This document shows, one piece after another, positions 1 through 6,365 of a stretch of 7,375 bases of DNA (its first letter is position 1; each line of letters opens with the position of its first letter). The DNA lies in assembly GCA_022712785.1 (NCBI GenBank), contig JAFLJX010000103.1, positions 1 through 7,375 on the forward strand, read 5' to 3'. The translations under genes were made by a program, and so were the position numbers. Below the pieces are notes generated by a model that made no database searches, had not been told where the DNA came from, and saw only the letters and a program-made list of their open reading frames with translations. Source of the DNA: Mycoplasmatota bacterium. Its GTDB lineage: Bacteria; Bacillota_I; Bacilli_A; Izemoplasmatales; Izemoplasmataceae.

Positions 1-259
1 GTAAATCTTCAACGTCTTGATGGGGTCTTGGTATAATATGAACTGAAACCAATTCACCAACTCGTCTTGCAGCTTCACCACCAGCTTCAATTGCAGCTTT
101 AACAGCTCCAACATCACCACGTACCATTACAGTAACTAGTCCACTACCAGTTTTTTCTTTTCCTACTAACTTAACATTTGCAGCTTTAACCATTGCATCT
201 GCCGCTTCTATTGCTCCTACGAATCCTCTTGTTTCAATTAATCCTAATGCTTCTTTCAT
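1..259 (-). CDS. BMC hexameric shell protein (PduA/EutM type), 3' end cut by window
   Basis: This is a single-domain BMC-H shell protein; six copies form a hexamer that tiles the compartment facets and lets small metabolites through a central pore. The start is the ATG at 259, preceded by an AAAGGAGA ribosome binding site. I read 86 codons; about 8-10 C-terminal residues should lie beyond base 1, since the family is usually 90-96 residues. Family hallmarks visible are ALGLIETRGF at residues 4-13, the EAADAMVKAANV helix at 18-29, the pore loop KTGSGLV at 36-42, VRGDVGAVKAA at 46-56 and HIIPRPH at 74-80. Lys25, Asn28 and Arg78 match the edge-contact residues known in PduA. The pore serine (Ser39) suggests a polar pore, as in PduA. 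It follows the tandem-domain shell gene by 27 bases, so it is probably cotranscribed. The family assignment is firm; the choice between PduA- and EutM-like naming is not. Confidence 0.95.
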   Translation of the reverse strand, partial: MKEALGLIETRGFVGAIEAADAMVKAANVKLVGKEKTGSGLVTVMVRGDVGAVKAAIEAGGEAARRVGELVSVHIIPRPHQDVEDL

Positions 260-286
260 CTTCAGTTCTCCTTTCTTTCTTATTTT

Positions 287-832
287 TTATAATAATGTAT
301 TTAGTATTTCTTTACTAATCCTTGGAATTATCGCAGTATGTGCTATCATTCCGTCTTCACTGTTTGCTACAATTGCTGCTTCAACAGCTGCTCTTACACT
401 TGAAACATCACCTGTTAAGACTATAAATGCTTTTCCACCAAGTCCTCTACCTAATCTGATTTCAATTAAATCAACGTCAGCGGCTTTAACTGCTGCGTCA
501 GCTACCATTACTGCAGTTGCTAAACTATAGGTTTCTATTACCCCAGCTGAACCTCTTGGTGTAAAATCAGATGTTTGACTTAAAGCAGTAAATACTTGTG
601 GGTGAACATTTGCAATTAATATGTCATTTACAAGTGATTTACCTGATACTTTCGCACCAACTTCAATTGCACTTTTAACTGCAGATACTTGTCCTCTAAC
701 CATTACTACATATTTACCAGGACATGCTGCATATGCTACTACTAGTTTAACTTTTGCAGTTTTCATTATTGCATCTCCTGCTTCAATTCCTCTTGCTATA
801 CTAATTAATTCAATCATTCCTAGAGCTTCCAT
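287..832 (-). CDS. pduT: BMC tandem-domain trimeric shell protein with Fe-S cysteine (PduT-like)
   Basis: This 181-residue protein has two BMC domains in tandem, at about residues 1-90 (starting EALGMIEL) and 96-181 (starting SAGVIETYS). It should form a trimer that takes a hexamer's place in the shell. The length matches PduT (about 184). The key feature is CPGKY at residues 37-41: in PduT the equivalent cysteine from each of three subunits holds one [4Fe-4S] cluster in the central pore. The matching position in the second domain (RLGRGLGGKAF) has no cysteine, as expected for PduT. NVHPQV at 75-80 and IPRISKEI near the C-terminus are also PduT-like. The ATG at 832 has a GGAGG site six bases upstream that overlaps the TAG stop of the PduS-like gene, so translation is probably coupled. 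Adjacency to PduS supports a role in passing electrons across the shell. The family is clear; cluster binding is inferred from the cysteine. Confidence 0.93.
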   Translation of the reverse strand: MEALGMIELISIARGIEAGDAIMKTAKVKLVVAYAACPGKYVVMVRGQVSAVKSAIEVGAKVSGKSLVNDILIANVHPQVFTALSQTSDFTPRGSAGVIETYSLATAVMVADAAVKAADVDLIEIRLGRGLGGKAFIVLTGDVSSVRAAVEAAIVANSEDGMIAHTAIIPRISKEILNTLL

Positions 833-843
833 ATACGCACCTC

Positions 844-2154
844 CTAATTCTTGATTTCTATATAACTGTCAGTTATATCAATTACTTTACCATTTATACT
901 TGCATGAACATTTGCGCCTAGTTTATCTTCACACGTCCCAATTAAATCACCTTTATAAACACTATCACCTAGTAGTACTAAAGGTTTTGCTACAACACCT
1001 ATATGTTGTTTTAACATCACTTTTACTTGTTTGGTCTTGAATATTTCAAATATAAGTGGAGCAGGAACATTATAATCGGTTAAATCAAGTCTTGCAATTA
1101 ACCTTCTTGTTGGTACTTTTTTACTATCTCTTAATTCGTCGGTTTCTTGAGGTACTATTTTTTCTGTTTTTACTCCTTTTTGAAGTAAACTGTTTTTTAC
1201 CATTGTTGTTATTTTTCCTGGGTCTAAATCCATGGGACATGCATACAAACTACATAGGTTACAGTTATTACATGAAACTACTGATAGTATTGTCCCTAAA
1301 GCTGTTGGATCTTGGTTAGCTAGCCCTCTCATTACTTTATGTGGTTCTGTATGTAAACCTAAAATGTATTTTGGACACATATCAGTACACATAGTACATT
1401 GACAACATATTGCTTTGGTTAGGTTAAGATCAGTTTCAGTTGTTCTAGTTTTTTTAATTACTAGACTATGATCCTTTGGAAGAATTATTAATCCCCCTGT
1501 TAGTTTTGTAATAGGCGTTTCCCAATCTAATTCAACATCACCCATCATTGGTCCTCCAACGATTATTCTGTAGTTTTCAATGTCTTTAGGACCATTACTT
1601 GCGGCTATTAATTCGCTATATGGAGTACCAACTGGTGCTATAAATGTTGTCGGTTTACCTATTGCTCCCGCTACTGTTATTACTCTTTCAGTAACTGGAA
1701 TATTTCTAGCAATATTTATTGAAGTTAATACATTTATTACTACAACTCCAACATCAAGTGGTATTCCCATTAATGGCACAACTTTTTTAGTTACTTCATA
1801 AACAAGTTGAACTTCGTCGCCTGCTGGATAATAATCTTTAATTATTTGTAACCTTATATTTGGTATGTCTTTTACAATTTCTTTTAAATTATTAATTGCG
1901 TTTGTGTATTTTTCTTTTAAACAAATTACACCTTCAGTCGCTTCAACTTGATTTATAGCAATTTTTAAGCCATCAACTACTTCTTGACTAGAAAATTCCA
2001 TTAACTGTTGATCAACTCTAAGTAGTGGTTCACACTCGGCTCCATTAATTATAACTAATTTTGCTTTTGCACTTAATTTAACATGTGTAGGGAATCCAGC
2101 TCCACCAGCACCTACAATCCCTGCAGCTTTTATCCTTTGTATATAGTTTTCCAT
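844..2154 (-). CDS. pduS: PduS/RnfC-like iron-sulfur flavoprotein (electron transfer, BMC-associated)
   Basis: This 436-residue protein resembles PduS, the BMC-associated relative of the RnfC subunit. PduS binds FMN and two [4Fe-4S] clusters and acts as a cobalamin reductase or NADH-linked electron carrier. Numbering from the ATG at 2154, the N-terminus has the glycine-rich VGAGGAGFPTHVK at 14-26, then NGAECEPLL at 37-45. An SLBB-like region follows near 160-190. Cluster motif one is Cys250, 253, 256 and 260 (CxxCxxCxxxCP). Cluster motif two is Cys295, 298, 301 and 306, with a four-residue last gap. A C-terminal barrel-sandwich segment (HIGVVAKPLV) begins near 384; having it at the C-terminus rather than the N-terminus fits PduS rather than true RnfC. 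An in-frame GTG at 2163 is unlikely to be the start because it overlaps the AGGAG site that serves the ATG. It lies 23 bases after the aldehyde dehydrogenase gene. Confidence 0.9.
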   Translation of the reverse strand: MENYIQRIKAAGIVGAGGAGFPTHVKLSAKAKLVIINGAECEPLLRVDQQLMEFSSQEVVDGLKIAINQVEATEGVICLKEKYTNAINNLKEIVKDIPNIRLQIIKDYYPAGDEVQLVYEVTKKVVPLMGIPLDVGVVVINVLTSINIARNIPVTERVITVAGAIGKPTTFIAPVGTPYSELIAASNGPKDIENYRIIVGGPMMGDVELDWETPITKLTGGLIILPKDHSLVIKKTRTTETDLNLTKAICCQCTMCTDMCPKYILGLHTEPHKVMRGLANQDPTALGTILSVVSCNNCNLCSLYACPMDLDPGKITTMVKNSLLQKGVKTEKIVPQETDELRDSKKVPTRRLIARLDLTDYNVPAPLIFEIFKTKQVKVMLKQHIGVVAKPLVLLGDSVYKGDLIGTCEDKLGANVHASINGKVIDITDSYIEIKN

Positions 2155-2162
2155 ATTATTCA

Positions 2163-2167
2163 CTCCT
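2163..2167 (-). promoter_or_regulatory. Ribosome binding site that fixes the PduS-like start
   Basis: AGGAG lies eight bases before the ATG at 2154. An in-frame GTG at 2161-2163 shares a base with this site and has no site of its own, so the shorter protein starting MENYIQ is preferred over a version three residues longer. Confidence 0.8.
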
Positions 2168-2177
2168 AGTTTCAGTT

Positions 2178-3605
2178 TTAAACAATTCTAAATGCACCTG
2201 ACATTGTACATCTTCTTATTCTAGAAAAACTTCTAGCCGAAGTTAATCCTTCACCTGTAGGTGTTGCGATTGTTAGAGTTGTAAATCCTTCTCCTTCAAT
2301 ACCAAGACCTGCGAATGACGGAGCGTTTTTAACAAAGATTGATGTGTTAAGTGCTCTTCCTGCTTTAGTTAAATTTGTGATACTCTCACTATGCATAACT
2401 GCGGTATGAAGACAACCATCTTCCGCAATTACTGCTTTAGATATTGCTTCATCAATTGAGTATACTCGTACAATTCCAAGTACTGGCATTAACATTTCAA
2501 TAGTTACAAATGGATGATTATCCATAACTTCTGCGATTATTAATTTAACATCACCGTGAACCGGTATATTACAAGCTTTTAAAAGTTCACCAGCTGATTT
2601 ACCAACATATTTTCTTTCAACTATTGTGTCACCATTTTTATTCTTTGTGAATAATTCATTTGTTACTTTATCTATTTCATTATTTTTAAGTTCGTACGCT
2701 CCATGTTTTTGCATTTCAGATTTAAATTCATCTATTACACCATTCAATACAAATGCTTCTTTTTCTGCGATACACAGGATATTATTATCAAAGCTTGCTC
2801 CTCTTAAAACATCATATGCAGCTTTTTTAATATTTGCTGTATCATCAACTATTACTGGAGGGTTACCAGGTCCTGCAGCTATTACTTTTTTACCAGATTT
2901 CATTGCTACTCCAACTACTGCTTCTCCACCTGTAACAACTAGTATTCTAACGTCTTTATGAGACATAATAACTTTTGAAGTATCCATGGTTGGTGATAAA
3001 GGTGCTGTTAGTAATTCTCTCGGCCCACCTGCTCCATATATAGCTTTGTTAAGTATTGATATACTTTCCGAAGTTACTTTTTTTGCACTTGGATGCGGAT
3101 TAAATACAACCCCGTTACCAGCAGCAACCATTCCGATACTATTATTAATTATTGTTGAACTTGGGTTTGTCGATGGAGTAATTGACCCAATAACTCCATA
3201 GGGCGCGAGTTCAACAAGTGTCATTCCATTATCCCCCGTATATGTATAAGCGGTTAAGTCTTCAGTCCCTGGAGTCATTTCTGCAGCTAACACATTTTTT
3301 ATTATTTTATGTTCTACTCTACCAAATCCAGTTTCTTCTTGTGCCATAATGGCAAGTTTCTCTGCATTTTCTAAACTTGCTTTTCTCATTGCCCCAATTA
3401 TTTCTTTACGCTTTTTCATAGATAATTCCATTAATTGCTTTTGACTTTGTTTTGCTGCAAGTATTGCATCCTCAACTTTTTCAAATATTCCTACATAACC
3501 TGTGTCGTTTGCACTCGGAGTTTGGTAACTGTCACCACTACTATTCTTACCGTATTTTTCTTCCATTTCTCTAGTTAATTGTTTTATTAGATCGTTTGTA
3601 TCCAT
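2178..3605 (-). CDS. pduP: CoA-acylating aldehyde dehydrogenase (PduP/EutE type), BMC cargo
   Basis: This 475-residue enzyme should oxidise a short-chain aldehyde to acyl-CoA with NAD+ and CoA in the compartment lumen. It belongs to the acylating aldehyde dehydrogenase branch: PYGVIGSITPSTNPSST at 135-151, GGEAVVGVAMKSGKK at 226-240, GPGNPPVIVD at 245-254, the catalytic cysteine in FDNNILCIAEKE (Cys278), and the C-terminal GEGLTSARSFSRIRRC at 451-466. The first 18 or so residues (MDTNDLIKQLTREMEEKY) form a predicted amphipathic helix, followed by a polar linker to about residue 35. This matches the encapsulation peptide known on PduP. The ATG at 3605 shares one base with the TAA of the upstream gene (TAATG), and its AAGGAGG site lies in that gene's last codons, so translation is probably coupled. 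The substrate (acetaldehyde, propionaldehyde or lactaldehyde) cannot be read from sequence. The pduP symbol is by family; eutE would be an equal choice. Confidence 0.93.
   Translation of the reverse strand: MDTNDLIKQLTREMEEKYGKNSSGDSYQTPSANDTGYVGIFEKVEDAILAAKQSQKQLMELSMKKRKEIIGAMRKASLENAEKLAIMAQEETGFGRVEHKIIKNVLAAEMTPGTEDLTAYTYTGDNGMTLVELAPYGVIGSITPSTNPSSTIINNSIGMVAAGNGVVFNPHPSAKKVTSESISILNKAIYGAGGPRELLTAPLSPTMDTSKVIMSHKDVRILVVTGGEAVVGVAMKSGKKVIAAGPGNPPVIVDDTANIKKAAYDVLRGASFDNNILCIAEKEAFVLNGVIDEFKSEMQKHGAYELKNNEIDKVTNELFTKNKNGDTIVERKYVGKSAGELLKACNIPVHGDVKLIIAEVMDNHPFVTIEMLMPVLGIVRVYSIDEAISKAVIAEDGCLHTAVMHSESITNLTKAGRALNTSIFVKNAPSFAGLGIEGEGFTTLTIATPTGEGLTSARSFSRIRRCTMSGAFRIV
3552..3605 (-). 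other. Encapsulation-peptide-like N-terminus of the aldehyde dehydrogenase
   Basis: Codons 1-18 encode a short helix with hydrophobic residues at 6, 7, 10 and 14 on one face and charged residues on the other. It is separated from the dehydrogenase fold by a Ser/Gly/Asn-rich linker. PduP is established as being targeted to microcompartments by such an N-terminal peptide. The assignment here is by position and pattern. Confidence 0.7.
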
Positions 3606-4294
3606 TATTTTTCCTCCTTATGGTATTCAACATTTATTTTAAGTTCACGTAGTTTGTCTTTTGCGAGTGGAGTGATTATTTGTTTTTTGTCAAGAATTAT
3701 TGATTTCAATCCATTTTCTCTTAAATTCAATACATAACTCTCTGAAATTAGTACATTACTATTCTCTTTAGATATTGCATTTTGCTGTATATTTATTACA
3801 TTTATTCCAATATTTCTAATATTTTTTACTGTTTTTACGATTTTATTGAAAATCAATCCATTTGTGTTAAGTAATATGTTTACTGATTTATTTACCATAA
3901 CACTTTCTAATATAATATGATTAATATCTTCTAGATCATCAGTCACACTTAAAGCTTTCATCTGACTTATTTTTAGTCCTAGAATAAAAATTGTATTTAC
4001 AGCTTCTAGTATTTTTATAAACTCACTGTTTTTAATATCATAATTCAAGTATTTTATCTTATCATTATTAACACTATGTGTCTGTGTAAATTCTAAATTT
4101 GAACTTAAATACAAATCATAGTTCGGATAATTTTTGATTATATACTTATAATAATCGTCAAATCCCAATCCAATGTTTGGTACTAATATCAAACATGACT
4201 TATCGTTTAATTTAAATTCAGGTTTATAATCCAATTTACCCAAGATGTTAGTAGTAACAATTTTTGCGAGTTTATCAAGATTATTCACTTCCAT
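3605..4294 (-). CDS. BMC-associated flavoprotein-like protein (Eut_hyp-type)
   Basis: This 229-residue protein is Lys/Asn/Ile-rich and less conserved than its neighbours. It resembles the small flavoprotein-like proteins found in Firmicutes ethanolamine and other BMC operons. Supporting features are an N-terminal amphipathic helix (NLDKLAKIVTTNILGKL, residues 5-21) resembling an encapsulation peptide; a beta strand with a turn, CLILVPNIGLGF (34-45), where a Rossmann-like fold would begin; a middle segment with SQMKALSVTDD (110-120) and then ESVMVNKSVNILLN (130-143), resembling the helix before the 'GKPV' strand of the family; and a C-terminal ITPLAKDKLRELKI (207-220), a motif common at the ends of BMC proteins. 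The biochemical role is unknown; flavin binding is a family-level guess. The ATG at 4294 has a weaker AAAGG site nine bases away. It sits between triosephosphate isomerase and aldehyde dehydrogenase and overlaps the latter by one base. Confidence 0.6.
   Translation of the reverse strand: MEVNNLDKLAKIVTTNILGKLDYKPEFKLNDKSCLILVPNIGLGFDDYYKYIIKNYPNYDLYLSSNLEFTQTHSVNNDKIKYLNYDIKNSEFIKILEAVNTIFILGLKISQMKALSVTDDLEDINHIILESVMVNKSVNILLNTNGLIFNKIVKTVKNIRNIGINVINIQQNAISKENSNVLISESYVLNLRENGLKSIILDKKQIITPLAKDKLRELKINVEYHKEEK
4232..4282 (-). other. Encapsulation-peptide-like N-terminus of the flavoprotein-like protein
   Basis: Residues 5-21 form a predicted amphipathic helix with Leu6, Leu9, Ile12, Val13, Ile17, Leu18 and Leu21 on one side. 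A charged and proline-containing linker (DYKPEFKLNDK) separates it from the first core strand. The pattern fits BMC targeting peptides; it has not been tested. Confidence 0.5.
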
Positions 4295-4338
4295 ATTCCA
4301 CGACCTTTCTCTAGATTATAGATATTAATCCTCTTTAT

Positions 4339-5151
4339 TTAGTTCAAAATATTATTTATCTCTATTAATGATTGTGCATCTAAACTAGCTCCACCAATAA
4401 GAAATCCAGATACACTTTGTGCAAGTGCTAAATCTAATACATTTGAAGTTTTAACGCTTCCTCCGTATAACAGAGGTATTTTCTCTCCAAGTTCTTTTCC
4501 ATATTCATCTATTAAATACTTTCTTAAAAACATATGTGTTTCTTCTACTTGATCAGGAGTTGCTGTTTCACCTGTTCCAATTGCCCATATTGGTTCATAT
4601 GCAATTATTACATCTTTAAGTTCATCTCCACTAATTCTTACTAAACCTTCTTTAATTTGATTTGATAGATGTTGTTTATATTCTCCACCAATTCTTTGAT
4701 CTAGGTTTTCACCTATACATAGAATTGGTTGAATATTATTTTGAACACAAATTCTAACTTTTTTAGAAACAAACTCATTACATTCATTAAACAGCATTCT
4801 TCTTTCACTGTGACCAAGTATAGCGTATTTTGCTCCAAAGTCTCTTGCCATTTCATAAGACAACTCTCCTGTGAATGCTCCTGATTCTTTAGGAAATAGG
4901 TTTTGTACTCCGTAAAGCACTTGACTATATCTTAGTTTATCTTCAAATAGATAAAGATAAGGATTTGGAGGTGCTATAATAATTTTATTTTTGTTTCCAA
5001 AATTATGATTTGCAACTTGATCTAAAAATGAAATAACTTCATGTTTAGTTTTATTCATTTTCCAGTTCCCAGCAATTATAAATTCTTGAGAATCAATTAC
5101 ACTTTTTATAATTTCTTTTCTTACGATATCTTCAATATTCTTTTTATTCAT
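4339..5151 (-). CDS. tpiA: Triosephosphate isomerase with N-terminal BMC-targeting-like extension
   Basis: This 270-residue enzyme interconverts dihydroxyacetone phosphate and glyceraldehyde 3-phosphate. All catalytic features are intact: Asn29 and Lys31 in AGNWKMN, His114 in ILGHSERR, Glu186 in AYEPIWAIGTG with the mobile loop ending ETAT, the YGGSVK phosphate motif at 229-234, and GFLIGGASL at 249-257. The usual family length is about 250 residues, with the protein starting just before the AGNWK motif. Here some 22 extra residues precede it, forming an amphipathic helix like a BMC encapsulation peptide. The start is secure: the ATG at 5151 has an AAGGAGAG site, and no ATG, GTG or TTG lies in frame between it and the AGNWK core. 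The gene begins 12 bases after the LacI stop, which is embedded in its ribosome binding site. Location between a regulator and BMC genes suggests compartment duty rather than general glycolysis. Confidence 0.96.
   Translation of the reverse strand: MNKKNIEDIVRKEIIKSVIDSQEFIIAGNWKMNKTKHEVISFLDQVANHNFGNKNKIIIAPPNPYLYLFEDKLRYSQVLYGVQNLFPKESGAFTGELSYEMARDFGAKYAILGHSERRMLFNECNEFVSKKVRICVQNNIQPILCIGENLDQRIGGEYKQHLSNQIKEGLVRISGDELKDVIIAYEPIWAIGTGETATPDQVEETHMFLRKYLIDEYGKELGEKIPLLYGGSVKTSNVLDLALAQSVSGFLIGGASLDAQSLIEINNILN
5086..5151 (-). other. Encapsulation-peptide-like extension on triosephosphate isomerase
   Basis: Codons 1-22 encode an extension absent from ordinary triosephosphate isomerases. 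Ile6, Ile9, Val10, Ile14, Ile15, Val18 and Ile19 recur every three to four positions and fall on one helical face, while Lys, Arg, Asp and Glu fill the other. This is the pattern of known BMC targeting peptides. Targeting is inferred. Confidence 0.75.
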
Positions 5152-5163
5152 AATATTCTCTCC

Positions 5164-6189
5164 TTAGTTTAAAACAAGTTTTTCTGAACCTCTTAAAACT
5201 AATTTAGTTTCAAGTAAAACTTCTTTTATTGAATTAGGTTTTGTTTCAGTTTCTTTTATTAAATCAAATAGTACTTCTGCGGCAACTTCGCCCATTAGTT
5301 CGGTTGGTCTAGATACAGTTGAAATATTCATGTTCATTATTTCAAACATATCAACATCATCAAATCCTATTAGTGCCATATCCCTTGGGATTGATTGCTT
5401 GTTCTCTATTAAAGCTTTTACACACCCTTGCGCCATCATATTATTAGCTGCGAAAATTGCGGTTGGTTTTTTAATTAGTTTAAGAATTCTATTAGTAATT
5501 TCGTATCCGCTTTCTCTAGAAAAGTCACCAAAGAAAATGTTGTCTTTGTTTACATTTATGTTGTTGCTTTTTAGTGCGTTCTCATATCCATAAAATCTTT
5601 CTCTACCAGGTTTACTTGACATTGGACCTGATATAATTGCAATATCTTTATGTCCTTCTTTTATGAATGCACTAACAGCATCAAATGCTCCTGATATATT
5701 ATTAACAAACACAGAATTAAAATGTGATATGTTAATTCCTCTATCTAATAGAACTATAGGTACTCCTAAATCTTCAAGTTGATATAAATATTCTGAGTTA
5801 TAACCAACCTGATCTGTTTTAGGTGTTATTATTAGCCCCATTATATTATTCGTTTTGAATAAATCTAAATACTTTAATTCTTTTTCTATCTCTTCTTCTG
5901 TATTGCATACTAAGAGACTAGCATTTTCCTTATCAGCTATGCTTGATATTCCTTTAATTACTTCTCCGAAGAAAGGGTTGGATATATCAGGTATAACGAC
6001 ACCGATGATGTTAGTCTTTTTATGTAATAATGAATGTAGAATTATTCTGTCTTTGCTTGCAAGTTCGTCAAATGCGTTTAATACTAATTCTTTTGTTTCT
6101 TCCTTAACGTAACCAGACTGATTCATGACTCTTGAAACAGTCGCAACAGAAACACCAGCTTTAACAGCTACATCTTTGTTTTTGACCAC
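5164..6189 (-). CDS. LacI-family transcriptional repressor of the BMC operon
   Basis: This 341-residue regulator (GTG start at 6189) has an N-terminal helix-turn-helix (KDVAVKAGVSVATVSRVMN, residues 5-23) and then a periplasmic-binding-protein-like effector domain. Landmarks in that domain are IGVVIPDISNPFFGEVIKGI (62-81), VPIVLLDR, FVNNISGAFDAV, HKDIAIISGP, RERFYGYENAL, PTAIFAANNMMAQG and IPRDMALIGFDDVDMFEIM. I chose the GTG because an AAAGGGG site lies eight bases upstream, the protein then starts MVKNKDVAV as is usual for the family, and the length is normal. An ATG 38 codons further upstream would put the promoter inside the gene. The effector is probably a sugar, sugar phosphate or nucleoside, but cannot be named. 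As first gene of the operon it probably represses its own promoter. The hinge helix is atypical, lacking the usual YxPNxxAR pattern. Confidence 0.93.
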   Translation of the reverse strand: MVKNKDVAVKAGVSVATVSRVMNQSGYVKEETKELVLNAFDELASKDRIILHSLLHKKTNIIGVVIPDISNPFFGEVIKGISSIADKENASLLVCNTEEEIEKELKYLDLFKTNNIMGLIITPKTDQVGYNSEYLYQLEDLGVPIVLLDRGINISHFNSVFVNNISGAFDAVSAFIKEGHKDIAIISGPMSSKPGRERFYGYENALKSNNINVNKDNIFFGDFSRESGYEITNRILKLIKKPTAIFAANNMMAQGCVKALIENKQSIPRDMALIGFDDVDMFEIMNMNISTVSRPTELMGEVAAEVLFDLIKETETKPNSIKEVLLETKLVLRGSEKLVLN

Positions 6190-6197
6190 AAGATACA

Positions 6198-6204
6198 CCC
6201 CTTT
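6198..6204 (-). promoter_or_regulatory. Ribosome binding site that fixes the LacI-family GTG start
   Basis: AAAGGGG lies eight bases before the GTG at 6187-6189. The in-frame ATG at 6303 has no comparable site and lies upstream of the promoter, so the 341-residue reading is preferred. Confidence 0.75.
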
Positions 6205-6212
6205 CTGTAAAG

Positions 6213-6300
6213 TATGTAATTTTCTTTCATAAAAAGTAAAGCATGTATTTTGTTTAATTATAACCTTATGTTGGAAATATGTCAACTCTATATGTAATTT
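6213..6300 (-). repeat. Exact direct repeat flanking the promoter, candidate operator pair
   Basis: The minus-strand decamer AAATTACATA occurs at 6291-6300, just upstream of the -35 box, and again at 6213-6222, in the transcribed leader; the two starts are 78 bases apart. A related inverted copy (ATTACATA on the plus strand) lies at 6323-6330. Positions on both sides of the promoter suit binding by the adjacent LacI-family protein. The region is very AT-rich, so chance remains possible, and the site is not a typical CG-centred LacI palindrome. Confidence 0.4.
6257..6285 (-). promoter_or_regulatory. Consensus sigma-A promoter of the BMC operon
   Basis: On the minus strand a perfect -35 box TTGACA (6280-6285) is followed after exactly 17 bases by a perfect -10 box TATAAT (6257-6262). 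Transcription should begin near 6250, giving a leader of about 60 bases before the LacI-family gene. No other convincing promoter was seen to its left, so this one probably drives all BMC genes in the window. A perfect consensus promoter usually needs a repressor to be regulated, which fits the first gene. Confidence 0.88.
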
Positions 6301-6365
6301 CATTTCTACTATGTGAAAGAATATTACATATATTTATAATTATAGTGTAAATCATGTAAAATATT

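Noticed and set aside
2155..2163. GTG start for the PduS-like protein, three residues longer
   Set aside because: The GTG overlaps the AGGAG site that is correctly spaced for the ATG at 2154.
621..3201. Plus-strand open frames opposite the BMC genes
   Set aside because: They are shadows of well-supported minus-strand genes, lack ribosome binding sites and give hydrophobic, unrecognisable proteins.
4315..4320. TATAAT on the minus strand between tpiA and the flavoprotein-like gene, as an internal promoter
   Set aside because: The only -35-like element (TTGAAC) is 21 bases away, too far, and such hexamers are common at this AT content.
6190..6303. N-terminal 38-codon extension of the LacI-family gene from an ATG at 6303
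   Set aside because: It contains the consensus promoter, has no ribosome binding site, and adds residues foreign to the family; the GTG at 6189 has a good site and gives a normal length.
6339..6344. Second TATAAT on the minus strand upstream of the main promoter
   Set aside because: A properly spaced -35 box would fall next to the terminator hairpin and does not match; the nearest TTTACA is only 10 bases away.
6301..6360. Catabolite-responsive (cre) element for CcpA
   Set aside because: The best candidate, around TGAAAGAATATTACA, lacks the central CG and does not fit the consensus.
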